A stretch of 64,000 bases of DNA from Perkinsus olseni (taxonomy: Eukaryota > Perkinsozoa > Perkinsida > Perkinsidae), in the NCBI GenBank assembly GCA_013115135.1, contig JABANP010000102.1, positions 1-64,000 on the forward strand, given 5' to 3'. Positions 1 to 11,202 of the stretch are shown in pieces. Within the stretch, counting starts at the first letter, position 1. Every line of letters starts with the position of its first letter. The position numbers were made by a program, and so were the translations under genes. Below the pieces are notes generated by a model that searched no databases, was not told where the DNA came from, and saw nothing but the letters and a program-made list of their open reading frames with translations.

Positions 1-968
1 AGGAAATAATCTACCGCACGTTTAAGTCAATGCTGGATAGGTTAATTGCGGAAATCTGATTTCCGAGCGGAGGAGACGGGCGGAGACGCGCATCCTAATT
101 GGCGTTCTGTTCACGGGAGCCCCTGTGCTTGTGGACGCAACAGCGGTATCTTGGTCAGCTGCTAACCGTTGGCAGATGTAGCTATGATAATTTGGAATAA
201 ATAGAAATGGCATATACTAATTGTGATTGGCTGAACCAGCAGAGCTGGAATCAAGCCGTTTCATATCAGCTTCATCTAGAGTGAGCGAGATGGATTGGGC
301 GCATAGGGCACACGAACACGTTCTTGAGGACAGTGGTATTCAACGCCGTTGGCTGTCCTCATGGCTTCTGGGCGTCCCTTTGAAGTAATGGCGCGGCCAG
401 ACACTACAGTGCGCCGCAAGTTAAAGGATTCCGACGAAAGCATGGGCCACGAGAGCGACCACTCCGAAATTCCACACTTCCACAAGACAAGGTCTTTGCC
501 GTGTATTGTTCGTGCCGTGCAAAGGATAATCATAAAAAGGCCGACTCGGTAGTGGTTAGGTACCGCGCGAAATCAAACCAAAATAAACCCCCTCCCAAAA
601 TAATAGAACATACAGTATTTTTTTGATTTCTCTGTCATTACTGCGACTCAAGTTGTGAGATTCCGTGTGTGAAGGTATCACTTATGTAGAAACAAAAGTA
701 TAACAGAGTCACTTCAATATTCTGAAACGGTAGTAAAATTTCTGAAACGGTCAATTTTTCCGCGCTTCCAAAAAAATTGAATTTCCCTGCCAGAGACAGA
801 GGCGGAGGCGGTGGAGCCGGCGGCGCAGCCATGGACGAAACAAGCAGGATGAACCCTACCATGGATGAAACAATCATGGACGAAACCTACAATGTATGAA
901 ACAGCGATGTATGAATGGAGACTCCCCGGGTTTAAGACGATCGACCGCCGGCTGTACAGGTGGGCTGC

Positions 969-1016
969 CCACCTCGAATCATGTGCCCGCCGTGGGCACA
1001 TGATTCGGATAGGTGG
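969..1016. repeat. Long hairpin, 14-bp perfect arms
   Basis: Arms 975-988 and 994-1007 are perfectly complementary around the 5-nt loop GCCGT. Pairing resumes with CCACCT/AGGTGG after a 3-nt bulge. No gene flanks it closely, and there is no T tract typical of a terminator. Confidence 0.7.
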
Positions 1017-2445
1017 AACGGACTAACTGAATCACTGAAGGAATATCGGTGCTCACATGCCGGACCAGCCTGACTACTCTGTTCACGTCCAGTGCCCACC
1101 CCTAGGATCCGGTCCCTAAAACGCTGGGATCGGCCTAGCTGGACTAACATAACCGATGTGATCAGTTCGTGCGGGCTTTATGCAGATATCTGTATCGCCG
1201 GTAAGCCTACCTTGGTCCGATGATGAGGTGAGGAACTCAGCCTGAGGGAAATCGATGTGAAGAGAATAGACGCTGGAAGGCAGAACTCGGGTGTTACCAT
1301 AACAACATCATCATATTCCACAACATGTTATTGGCGATACGGCTGTCAGCGTTCCCCCAATCGACTGGAGATCACCGAAGAAGCAACCCACTTGAAATCA
1401 GCAGACGTCCTCCGTGCTCACCTTCGTTGCTTGAAAACTCACTCGGAGTGGGCCACTCCCTCAGCCTTCTCCTCACTAGAAGACAACTCGGCCATAGCAA
1501 AGATTCAGAGATCGTCTCATACGATGCTTTCAACTTGCACCATTACTTGCGTGTGTGGATTAGGTCTCCACTCGGCAAGATGGCTTGCACACTCAACATC
1601 ACGTCGCTGTGACTTAAGGTATCGAGGTAAAGCGGGTGATGGCCTTGCCTGGCTGTTCTCGTGGCACCCTCTCTCAAGTTCAAAAAACAACTTGTAACGA
1701 TACGTGGCGAGAGACAGAAATTTTGTGCATGCGTGCAAAATAACCGTCGTACCAAATTTTTCACAAATCGTGACTATTTTTCGCCGCATCTTCTACGTTC
1801 GTCAACTACAGTTGTTTACGACGCTTATGTCTGTCAAGGTCATCGACACTCAGGGCCTCTGGCGGAAGATACGTAACCATGGGGAGACCGTCGTGATGGC
1901 CGCTTCTCAGGCCCTCAAGATTCTGATAAAAATGATTAACGTGGTGAATGAAATTTACTGTCAAACCGATGCGGCTAAGTACAGTGGTGTATCTAACAAT
2001 ATTGTAGTAAATACAGCACATGCCTAATGATACGAACAGGTTAATGTTCATAACCATATGAGACCTGTTCAACAGTCATCATATGAGAACGTGGTGTAAC
2101 GATACCATTGTCGTTTGCCTTCTACCTCCCCAGTGATGCTGATCTGAGAGGGATTGTTGGGAGCTCTTCCCAAGGGCCGTGCGTCCGACGCGAGAACATG
2201 ATGATACTGCGTTGATTACTACGCCCCTGCACAAGTTCTTAGCATATCCATTTTCACATCGTCTGCTTTCATCCGGCAGCTCGGGGATGTATTTTCTCAT
2301 TCATCGCTGAGAAACAAGTCTCCGAGAGTTCGGAGGATGATCTCTCGGCAAGAAGCTTTTCTCGTCCATGAGTAGTTGTGAATCAGCAGAAGGGTGTCTA
2401 TATCCGTGTCAACTAAGTCATTCTTCTGATCATCTATTCATTATC

Positions 2446-2638
2446 GCATATCAATCGTGGTGGAATCTTTCACCTCTAGCTCAGGCATTGATCCATCGGA
2501 CTGCTTGCAAAGTTAAGAAGTAGTTGAGGAGTGTATAAACCAGAGTCGGTGAAATCAGTTATCAATTATGATTTTATAGCCGCATATCGATCGTGGTGGT
2601 ATCTTCGACCTCCATCTCAGGCGTTGATGTATCGGAGG
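2446..2638 (+). repeat. Diverged direct duplication, ~55 bp x2
   Basis: About 55 bases from 2446 recur from 2582. Both copies start GCATATC, carry TCGTGGTGG followed by an ATCTT block, and share CATCTCAGGC-type and ATCGGA ends. The offset is about 136 bases and there are several substitutions, so this is an old tandem duplication. Confidence 0.65.
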
Positions 2639-3624
2639 TATCCGAGTACGTGAGTCGAGCTGATGATGATGAACCCAAGAGTGGTGTTAATATTACTCGA
2701 GAAAAGCTACTTCAAGAGGCTGATGCCTTCAAGGTGGGAATCTTTAAAAATCTTCCGGCTGCGCATCGCCTTGATAAATGGTCAGAATTTCTGAACGTTT
2801 AAGGTCGAAAGAAAACGATGGAAAAAACTGGGAATCTCGTGATTGAAGCTTGCGTGTCGCACAGTAGTGGTGACTAGAAAGCATACAGGAGTGCCCCGAA
2901 GCAAAGATACGTTTGAGAAATTCCGCGATTTTAATTTACCGTCATTCTCCTCAAAGATTCCCTTGCCCTGTCTCAGCGTAGCGTCGTGAAGTTTGGCTGC
3001 TTCTGTGCCCAACTACAGTCGGATGACGAGCTGTCTTCGATTCTTCTACCGGCCGGTCGAGAGCTGGCCAACACGTTCGGAGTTCTCTGCACTTGCATGA
3101 CGGCAGTCGCTTTAAAGGGTAGTAACGGCGGGAGATGCTAAAAGATCTCGTAAAATTGCCGTGACAGCCAGTGGTGAGCTTTGGGCTGAGAGACGTGGCA
3201 GTTGGTAGAAGATAGTCTGATATCATCAGGAGGGGACTGGCCCGCATCCTCGTTGTTGCTTCAGCGTTCTGTCTTAATTTATGCTACTTTTACGTTGACA
3301 ATAGGTCTATTACTCTATATTACTAATAGGTTTATGTGAAGAGCTTTTGTCTGTGATGGGGAAATTGCTTGCCGATGAGAATCTCACTATTGGTCGATTA
3401 CCTGTAGTTTGACTGAGGGTGAAGGAGCCTAGGAGCGGATGACGTATCTTGTCACCAATGCCCGACTCACAGCTCACACAGAGAAGGGAATGCCACCAAA
3501 AAAAGTTAGGCCACTTTGCCCTTTAAGGTCGATTTTCAGTAGCCTCTATCTTTGTCGTTACAGACTGAGTAACGTTGCTGCTGCTACGTGGCATTGTAGC
3601 ATATGAGCTTGGTCCCGTTTTCAG

Positions 3625-3758
3625 GAGGGAAGTGTTTGACAGCAGAAGTAGCGGCCCTGGGAGATGATATTAACAAACTGGTGGACAACCTCAACGCAGC
3701 AGCTCTCACGGACAGGGCTTCTGTCAGCCGGATCTGTAGTGTGCACGGGTCGACCTAA
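3625..3758 (+). CDS. Possible terminal exon, helical (hypothetical)
   Basis: After a good acceptor (TTTTCAG, ending 3624) a frame reads through a helix-favouring segment containing AEVAALGDDINKL and LNAAALTDR, then stops with TAA at 3756-3758. No family recognised. The support is the acceptor, the amphipathic composition and the stop; no donor partner was identified upstream. Confidence 0.25.
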
Positions 3759-4156
3759 GATACTCGCCCATTCATCTTCATGCGACTAATCCTACGATCT
3801 TTAGCCTGCCGCTTCCTGGGTTAACGCTGGATTTAATAATTTCTTGTGGTTCCCTCACCTCTCTTCCGTGACTGAAAATGCGCGACGAAGATTCTCAGAG
3901 CGGAGCGAAGCCGATTCACAGATCCACGTTCGCCTGAAGAATGCGTATTGTCTGCCTGCTGGTGGATGCTCCGTGTGTTTGACATATCTTTACGTTGAAG
4001 CATTTAATACGAAGTGGTGTGGTCAATGCTGCGGTTTGTCTACTCGAGTTCTCCGGTAATTTCGGGAAAAATTGGTATCAAAGTCATCGACGAATTATGG
4101 ATCTTCGAATGACGAAATTTCAATATCTCTCCCTCGCGCATCATCGTCGCTCGCTT

Positions 4157-4223
4157 GTGTTGGTGTTGGCTTTGGACTTTCTCCGACCGACCGAGTTTTG
4201 TGGCGCGCGAGAATTTCTTTCAG
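4157..4223 (+). repeat. Probable intron with the GTGGCGCGCGA core
   Basis: The acceptor region TTTTGTGGCGCGCGAGAA...TTTCAG closely resembles the last intron of the kinase gene (10962-11008), which carries AATTTCGTGGCGCGCGAC followed by a pyrimidine tract and CAG. I place the donor at GTGTTGG (4157); a second GT at 4164 is also possible. It would be a member of the recurrent mini-intron family described in the findings. Confidence 0.4.
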
Positions 4224-4459
4224 GTGGTGCGTTGCTGGAAAGAATTCAGCGGGTCAAAAAGATGTCCTTGGAGCCTTCGAGTGCTTGTCGGAAGATTGTG
4301 ACAAGGAATATCAAGTGTATGCAAGATGCGCAAGATGAGCTAGCATCCTCCCTCGAAAGGGCTAAAGAGGGGAAGAAAACGGAAGAGGGTAGTACTCGGA
4401 AGATGGTATCGGAAAGGGAACAAATATCTTCAATTTTCCATTCGCTCACATCTGTGTGA
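4224..4459 (+). CDS. Possible terminal exon, charged helical protein
   Basis: The open frame following the acceptor at 4223 ends with a stop at 4457-4459. The product is rich in K, E and R (segments DAQDELASSLERAKEG and MVSEREQISSIF) and looks like a coiled coil. No family recognised. The preceding intron carries the recurrent GTGGCGCGCGA core. The upstream exons were not resolved. Confidence 0.3.
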
Positions 4460-4837
4460 TGCAGTGATACACATTATCGTCTGAGTATGTGTAGGCATAC
4501 TTAAGATTGTGTAAAGTGTAATTTATTTTTGTAAAAATATATTTGGTCGCCAACTATATAACGTAGTGGTATCCAGTTTCTTGTATTAGTAATACATGAG
4601 ATTGTCTAAGGTGCGCTATAGTTTCAGTTGTCATGTAGAAAATTGAAAATAGTATTAAAATAAAACTGTTACACTCACGGGAAACAAGCCGAGGAATTGA
4701 AGTTTTTTTTCTAGAATACTTATCTTTTGGATAGTATATTATCGAGAACCGTTTTGTATACTATTCCAAGTGCCTTTCTATAATGCAAAAAGTCATTTTT
4801 ACGTTCAAAATTTTTATGCATTTTTGCTGGTTCTCAG

Positions 4838-5175
4838 AGGCTCCTGAATTAGTAGACGATGAAGAAGACGTGTTGGACTTTGATGGTGATGATGATTTAT
4901 TTCTCGTCGAGAGCGCGGAGGAATTGATAGGAGCGATCGGGAGTTTGGCTGGAGATATGAAAAGATTGGCAGTTTCGGCGGCCGATGATATCTTAGCGGA
5001 GCGAAGCAGAAAAGTATCTTCGAAAATTGACGAAATTGTGGTAGCAATTACGACGGGAAGCGACGACGAAGAGGAATTTGATGATTTGTTTGATGAGTTG
5101 GAAAGAGAAGGGTGTGGTGAAAGGATGGGGAAAGTGAGGGAGATTGTGCGGAGAGAGATGATATCCAAAGCTTGA
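4838..5175 (+). CDS. Acidic helical terminal exon (hypothetical)
   Basis: Begins after the acceptor GGTTCTCAG at 4837 and ends with TGA at 5173-5175. It has an acidic start (VDDEEDVLDFDGDDD), a helical middle (AEELIGAIGSLAGDMKRL), a second acidic patch (SDDEEEFDDLFDELE) and a basic end. The in-frame ATG at 4783 could instead make it a 130-residue single-exon protein. No known domain recognised. Confidence 0.35.
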
Positions 5176-5732
5176 GCGTGCAAGATACGAAATAGGTTGG
5201 GTTGGGTGTGTATAGTTAACGATGTTCCTTACTCTTACGAAACGTTTCTACTGTGCTATGGTCGGGTTGTGTGTGAATCCTTATCGAGTGGCTGGAGAGG
5301 CTCACAATTCCGATGATACTCATTTACGCACTTTCCCGTATTTTTTCGGGAAATTCGAAATTCAGTGTGGCTCGAATAGTCAAAATTTGAGTCGGAATTT
5401 TCGTGAAATTTGGACGAAATTTTCGTAGCATTCACCTTGGCTCGATGATAGCGTTGGCAGTTTTCTGAGGAATCCGCATAGTTTGGATTATTATATTTAT
5501 TATACCAAATCTCCACCAAATCAGAAATAGTAATGGATCGAAATCACTGTCATCTTGGACAGCTTCCATAGCTCGCGAGGTGCTAATTCGACGAACGTGC
5601 TCGAAAATTTTTCCGTAAATTTCGGAAAAAAGTGGCCGAGATTTTTCCCAGCCCATGGTGTCTACGAGTTTCATCTGGTCCCTTTTTTCGGTAAATTTCC
5701 GGACGTATCGATTTTCCTTTGCGTACTTTCAG
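5176..5732. other. AT-rich stretch with iterated GGAAATTT motifs
   Basis: No gene recognised. From about 5340 the sequence repeats short words built on GGAAATTTC, GTAAATTTCGG and GAAATTTTCG on both strands. The pattern continues inside the next open frame (5890-5960). This looks like low-complexity iteration, probably intronic. Confidence 0.4.
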
Positions 5733-6111
5733 GATTGTTTTCCTTCTGATGGCAACCGCATTTGCCTCGTCCACGCCGATGAAACTTTGCACGCATGCGC
5801 ACGACGATCTTGAACCGATTGAAGTTGTCAGGAAGGTCTTTGAGTATTTCGGAGGCCGACCGGTGCCGGGGGAGCTGCAGACGATGGCAGAGGGAGCCGA
5901 TGTTTTCGCGGAAAAGTTCGGGAAAATTTGTGCGGAAAATAACGGAAAATTTCTGAGAGAATTCATGGTCTTCGCGGGTGCTGGTCGACGGACCTTTCAC
6001 GGCTTGGTTGATGGAGTATTCATATTTGTGAGATGGTGTGCAGACTTGGGAGTTGATGTCGACCTGGATGCAGTGGAGATTATGAAAAGTAGTAGCAGGG
6101 AGGAGGGATGA
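5733..6111 (+). CDS. Small protein or terminal exon with hydrophobic N-terminus
   Basis: Open frame after the acceptor TTTCAG (5732), ending at 6111. An internal ATG at 5749 gives a protein of about 120 residues starting MATAFASSTPMK. Upstream of it the frame is hydrophobic (IVFLLMATAFA), which could be the end of a signal peptide if the first exon lies upstream. The rest contains two aromatic-rich helices and an acidic tail. No family recognised. Confidence 0.35.
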
Positions 6112-6531
6112 AAAAACCGTTTTTTCGAGGGTGTGAAGGCGCTCGGCGATTCGGTTTCACTCCTGGGGCTTTTGAAGCATTGCTGCGTTGAATTTACGCG
6201 GTTTTCCGGCGTTGCTATCAAATTTTTTTTCTTAGTATAACAAAAATCCTTGTCAGAAATGTTGGCTTTTCGTGCTTCCAAGTTGGGGTGGCCTCGAGGA
6301 GTGAATCGGTGAATGGAACTTTAAAGTTGGTTTTTTGGGGGGTTGAGGGTGCAATTGGGCTCCACCTTTGAAATTGATGGGAATTTTTTTTTGCACCCCA
6401 GGCGCTTTGAAGTGTCCGAGAAAAGTTTTTTGGCACTGGTGAAAGGGCGATAGTGACGATTTTGGTCGATGAATCAATTTGTGGCCGCACGTCACAGAAA
6501 ATTGTTTTCTCGTCATCATAGCAGTTTTTGA

Positions 6532-7870
6532 ATGAAAAATTCATTCGTAGTGGCAACGGGGGTGTTGGTGATGATGATGATGATCTGTCCTAAATCTGAC
6601 TGTCGGACGAACCTCGGAAATCATGTTTCTGATACCCTCTTCTCAGATACGTACCCCCGCAAACTCCTCTGGGCTTTCGATCGTCTTTTAAAGATTCTCC
6701 CCGACCTTCCGAGTGAAGCCAGCGCGTTGCACATTCGAGGTTGCCCTTGTTTGGAGTGCCGATGGGGTAGTATCTTGGACCACTATATTACAACTAATTC
6801 CGCCATCCCGACTCCGGTCGTTCAACGGCTGGTGAGGAAGGGTGTTCCGCGGTCGGTGAGGGAAGGAGCGTGGTTTTGGCTGTCTGGAGGGAGCGCTGTG
6901 GCTCGCGATAGGAATCCTGGGTACTGCAGTTTGCTGGGGGTCGATGGCGACTACGCCGAGCTGATCGATTTGGATGTATCTCGGACGTTTTGCGGTGAAA
7001 AAGAATGGCAGAAAAAAGGCGGAGCGAAGATTTTGGGGAGGATTTTACGAGCATATTCACTGAGGAACCCTATGGTTGGGTACTGTCAGGGGTTGAGCTA
7101 CATAGGAGCGCTGCTGTTGGAGGTGTGCTCGGAAGAGGTTGCGTTTTGCTGTCTGTGTGCTTTGGTTGAAGATGGGTCGATGCCACCGGATTATTATACC
7201 AGTTTGAAGGGAGCTATCGTTGATCGATTGGTTTTGGAGGAGCTCGCGAAGCAGAACGTGAAGGGGTTGTGTCGCGCGTTGGAAGAAGAGGCAAGAAGTT
7301 TCGACGAACTCTTTTTTGGCGGTATCTTGGTTTCTGTGCTTGTTCACGGCGACCTTGCCTGTGGAAGTCTCGGTTCGAGTTTGGGATTTTTACATGACTT
7401 ATGGAATTTGCGTGATTTTTCGAGTATCTTTGGGAATCTTGACGGTCGCTCAAGGTCCGATAGTTGAAGGTGTGGAAGATATTAATGACTTGCGAGATCT
7501 GATAGGAAAATCGTTAAATGAGATTGGAGTTTGTGACGTGCCTGACTACTGCATGTCGTTTAATAAAGTTACTAATACTGTGGTAGAGACGTTGAGGGAG
7601 AGCAAGAGAAGACGGATGAGTCGGGAGGAAGAAATTGATAGAAAAATGGGAAAAAAGGAAGATGCCTTGGACCGGTGTTTTCTAGCTGTTATTGATCGTC
7701 CTGAGGAGTCCCCTGAGAAGAAAGTCAGTGAGAATTATTTTCAAGTTGATCGTGAGAGAACGTCGTCGTCGGCTGCGTCTGGTGGAAGGAGGGACGCGCG
7801 GCTGTTGGGGGAGTTGGAGGATTTTATGATGTTCAAGAAGCCTCATCACCATCGGAGGCGAAGGAAGTGA
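6532..7870 (+). CDS. TBC-domain Rab GTPase-activating protein
   Basis: The protein carries the TBC dual-finger signature. The arginine finger lies in LIDLDVSRTF (I-x-x-D-x-x-R) and the glutamine finger in MVGYCQGLSYIGALLLEV. The start of the fold is the LVRKGVPRSVREGAWF segment. Such proteins speed GTP hydrolysis by Rab GTPases in membrane traffic. The first half reads from ATG 6532. The second half (SWFLCLF, then PVEVSVRVWDFY) is in the +1 frame, and the switch falls in the TTTTTT run at 7310-7315; one T fewer restores the usual LFLAVSWFLCLF core. A basic, Glu-rich tail follows to the stop at 7868-7870. The region before residue ~85 is not conserved TBC sequence and may contain unrecognised introns. 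Product call is sure; exact start and frame are not. Confidence 0.8.
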
Positions 7871-8282
7871 GGTGTTACTCAACTTGACCTATTCTGTATC
7901 TTGCCAGGATGACCTCAGGATACTCTGTGGTCATACTGCTGTATATATTCGTATAATATGATATTCTTGTTATACTTTTCGTAATGATAAGCGTAGTTGC
8001 GTTGATAGTGCGGAAATGGGGAAGAAAGTTGGGCGATTTGTGGTATGGAATTTTGGTCGTTTTCAGATTTTTCCCTTCGGTATTGAAGGTAACGTACGAG
8101 TTTTAGTGCTATCTCGTGTAAGCGTATCTTTCCATCATCAACTTTATCGATCCGGGTCGACTTTCTCGTTGGCTTCTCTGTCCGCGAGTTGTGAGATTTT
8201 AGTGGCACTCTTTGACTTCCCTTCCTCTTCCAAGTGCGTCTGCTGGCGGAGGCTGTGGATGATACATTATTCAACTCCGCGA

Positions 8283-11202
8283 TGCGTAGAGGAATTCGAT
8301 ATTTTAAACGAGGTTGGCAAGGGGACTTACGGACAGGTAGTAGGGGGAGGTTGAACCTGGCGATTCACACAGAAAAAAGATACGATCCTCGAGGAGCATT
8401 CTCGTCCAATTCATTTTTCTTTCGATCCATCACTGATTGGCGCGGGGTTAGTTAAATATTTCACCAAAGAAATGGATAAATTTTAATAAATTTTAATTTA
8501 CCAAAAAAAATCATAAATTTTAATAAATTTTTATTCACCAAAAAAATCATAAATTTTAATAAATTTTAATTCACCAATGAGATTTTAAGAAAGTGAGCCT
8601 GAAACTCAGAACTGATTTACACATGTAAAATTTCGGAGAATTGATTTGGGCCTCCTTTTGAAAAGATATTTTTCGACCCAGAAAACTGCAATGAAAATTT
8701 TAGGAATTCTCAAATTTCATCGTAATCGATCAGCCGATCGATTTCCGCGCGGGGAGATACCTCCATGACTTGTCACCCGGCAGTTCTCCGGTGACTGGCA
8801 TTCACTTTCTGTTTCCGGTCAGGTTGTTTTTGTTTTTCCAGGTGTTTAAAGCCATCGATAAACGCACGCAGCAGTACGTAGCGCTGAAACGGGTGCTGCT
8901 GAAAAATGAGAAGGAAGGCTTTCCCGTCACGGCCGTGCGTGAAATAAAGATACTCAAGAGGTTACAGCATGAGAATGTCGTGAGGATGCTCGATGTAATG
9001 GCTGGGGCAGGATACGCGGGATTAACAGACTGTTTTTGCAATCAGGTTGTGTTTGCCAAACCGACGGACGCGGACAAGCACCGGGGATCTGTGTAGGTTG
9101 GTTTCTGGGTTCGGATGGGTTTTGGTGATCTTCTCCGTCCGCTGGGAAAATGGTTGGTCGCAAGTGTGGTGAGGACAAGTACCGTCGATTGGAGCTGTAC
9201 TTTCACATCGTGCTGATTTGCCACGTCTCTTTTCATGATCGGCGTCGGCTGTCACGCCAATGGTAGTCTTCAAAGCTCTTGTAGTTACCAGCTGCTGTGG
9301 TCTTCTCATTGTGGTGCTGCTGTTTCCGAGGAGAGATTCTCGGAGAGCACGGCGCGAGGCATTTCAAAATGCAAACTGCGAAAATTTTTTACCCCGATAC
9401 TCAGCCTCGATTCGGCGTGGGAAATGTGGTATGTGTTCTGTAGTCTGTAGTCCCGACGCTTACGGTTCCGGATCAGACTCTTGCCGCTCAGTTAGGGCCT
9501 GATATGCTATGAGAATATTATCGTTGCTGTTGATGTCAGGTATATGGTTTTCGAGTACATGGATCATGACCTTTCGGGAGTGTTGGCGTACCGCTCGCAG
9601 CGGACGGCTGACGGGAGCACGGGGCTGTCGAGTGGCAACCTGAGACCTGATGAAGTAGGATAGTTGGGAATTCGCACGAAGTATCCAAGGTTGAAGCATG
9701 GAAGATACAAAAATTTAGAGGGAGGGCGGAGCGATGCGTGGATCAGGTTAAGTGTATATTTCTGCAAGTGTTGAGAGGGCTGGACTACTGTCACAAGCAC
9801 AATGTGGTAAGTAGGGAATCTTGAGGTTACTCTGGTGGCAAGATACAAAACAGGTCGAGTTAGGTTCATCGAGATTTGAAGTTGTCCAATTTACTGTTGG
9901 ACAAGTTGGGACACATAAAAGATAGCAGATTTTGGACTGGCGAGGATCTACAAAGAGGGAAGGCTCAACCAGACCAACAGGGTCATTACTCGATGGTAGT
10001 AGCAGTAAGAGTCCAGCGGCTTGCTTGGGGATAGGCAACAGCGTTGGTTGTGGAGAGCTTACGGTGTGGTGACGTCCCCTTGGTCCTCTACCGGCGACCT
10101 GGATTGAGGAATCAGTTTAGTCGAATGGGATTATCATCATCTTGCGCGCTGGTTGAAAACACCGCCGCCGGGAATCGAACCCGGGACCTCTCCCATCTTA
10201 TTGTAGGTACCGGCCGCCGGAGCTGCTGCTGGGTACTACTATTTATGACAGTAAAGTGGACACGTGGTCGGCGGGGTGCATCCTGGCTGAGTTGATAAGA
10301 GGGAAGGCTCTGTTCCCGGGGGAGTCAGAGACGGAAGTGTAATTGTGTTGTGTGTAGGGCGTATCTTAGGTTGATGCTGGTTAGATACAGAATGATAGCT
10401 GATACGTTGGGAGCACCCTGTGAACAGATGTGGCCGGCTTGCACGCAGTTGCCGAATTATGCCCAGTTGAATGAAGCGTATCAACATATGCGGAAGATGA
10501 TGGGGGTATGCAGAGGTCCCGGGTTCGAATCCCACGGTTGACGTTTTTATTGCATTTTTCACTTGACCAATTCTGAAAAAAAGAATTTTCATTTTACGTG
10601 TACAGTAAAAAACAAATTTCGGAATCGGTTCTAAGTTTTAGGATTGGTTTGCTGTATAGTGAGTGTGGAGTATCTTTTTATTTGTTAGGCGTCAGCTTCG
10701 ACCTCCTCGTCGGTGCGTCAGACAGGCATTGGGTTGGGTGGCAGCAGCGCGAGTACGGGCAGACTGCCGGCTAGCATGATAGCGGCAGATGAGGGCCGGT
10801 TCTATGAGGTAACTCTCATTCGGAAGGTCCCTGGTTCGATCCCGGCATGCTGCATTTTTCCTTCTTTTTTTCTCAGCAACGGCAGACGTTCCGCCACGTC
10901 TTCTCCAATACAACAGAAAGCGGCAGAGATCTTCTGGCCAGGCTTCTGCAGTGCGACCCCTGTACGCCGCCGAATTTCGTGGCGCGCGACATTTTTCTTC
11001 GCATTCAGCTCGACGGCTTGACACAGCAGGGGCCCTCAATCACGGCTATTTCAGCGAGCATCCGCTGGCATGCAGCGCCCACAGTCTGCGGCTGTCCAGT
11101 AGTAGAAGCTGCCATGAGTTCACGACGACTAACGTTGGGCAAGCTACAGGAGGACAGAAGAGACTGGGGGCTATCACTGGTGAGTGTTGGAATATCTTTT
11201 AA
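8283..11202 (+). CDS. CDK12/CDK9-like cyclin-dependent kinase, 11+ exons
   Basis: Exons I can join: 8283-8336, 8842-8994, 9046-9092, 9540-9654, 9747-9806, 9864-9995, 10207-10338, 10391-10505, 10722-10808, 10877-10961, 11009-11202; all junctions are GT..AG and phase-consistent. Visible kinase motifs: glycine loop GKGTYGQ, catalytic lysine in VALKRV, PITAIRE-type helix PVTAVREIK, hinge [11 protein letters not shown], catalytic loop [16 protein letters not shown]-loop [23 protein letters not shown], and C-lobe [19 protein letters not shown] and YMDHDL at the hinge point to transcriptional CDKs of the CDK12/13/9 group, which phosphorylate the RNA polymerase II tail. The loop has Leu where Pro or Gly is usual (LKLSN). 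One extra A in the AAAA run near 9918 breaks the frame just before ADFG. The first exon upstream of CVEEFD is unresolved. Introns 6, 8, 9 and 10 carry unusual repeated cores (listed separately). Confidence 0.88.
8470..8580. repeat. AT-rich tandem repeat in kinase intron 1
   Basis: About three copies of a ~46-50 bp unit built on AAATTTTAATAAATTTTAAT followed by TCACCAAAAAAA-type spacers, lying inside the 505-nt first intron (8337-8841). The copies differ by a few bases. Confidence 0.75.
8724..8743. repeat. Intronic AATCGATC...GATCGATT palindrome (copy 1)
   Basis: AATCGATC and GATCGATT are separated by AGCC. Located in kinase intron 1. Two similar palindromes occur in antiporter introns at 13011-13030 and 14377-14394. 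Confidence 0.6.
9996..10206 (+). repeat. Kinase intron 6 ending in an antisense tRNA T-arm
   Basis: The last ~50 nt before the acceptor contain CCGGGAATCGAACCCGG, the reverse complement of a tRNA T-stem/loop (B box), then CTCTCCCATCTTATTGTAG at the splice site. The exon junction splits the Trp codon before YRPPELLL, so the intron call is firm. Confidence 0.8.
10506..10721 (+). repeat. Kinase intron 8 starting with a sense tRNA T-arm
   Basis: Right after the donor GTATGCAG comes AGGTCCCGGGTTCGAATCCC, a canonical B-box/T-arm. A T-rich tract follows. The acceptor is placed at 10721 by reading frame; GTCAG ending at 10695 is an alternative. Confidence 0.7.
10809..10876 (+). repeat. 68-nt kinase intron made of a tRNA 3' half plus pyrimidine tract
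   Basis: Composition: GTAACTCTCATTCGGA, then AGGTCCCTGGTTCGATCCC (T-arm), then an acceptor-stem-like tail GGCATGCTGCA, then a long T/C tract ending TCTCAG. Flanking exons read FYE and QRQTFRHVF in frame. Nearly the whole intron is tRNA-like sequence plus an acceptor. Confidence 0.85.
10962..11008 (+). repeat. 47-nt kinase intron with AATTTCGTGGCGCG core
   Basis: Begins GTACGCCGCC, then AATTTCGTGGCGCGCGAC, then a T/C tract ending GCATTCAG. Removal joins QCDP to [12 protein letters not shown], a typical CDK C-lobe, so this is a real intron. The same core recurs in several other introns here, on either strand. Confidence 0.85.

Larger units (their letters stand above)
1..3600. other. Stretch without a recognisable gene
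   Basis: I see no protein family here on either strand; open frames are short and none resembles a known domain. The stretch holds one strong hairpin (969-1016) and a pair of diverged direct repeats (2446-2638). A short open segment at 2593-2802 (+) overlaps the second repeat copy and could be an exon, but its coding support is weak. Confidence 0.4.

Noticed and set aside
6532..7870. Programmed +1 frameshift in the TBC gene
   Set aside because: The site is a plain six-T run, and the same kind of one-base excess in runs occurs in seven other places; an assembly error is simpler.
10140..10860. tRNA genes in the kinase region
   Set aside because: Only the 3' half (T-arm) is present at each site, with no A box or 5' acceptor strand; each lies inside a spliced intron.
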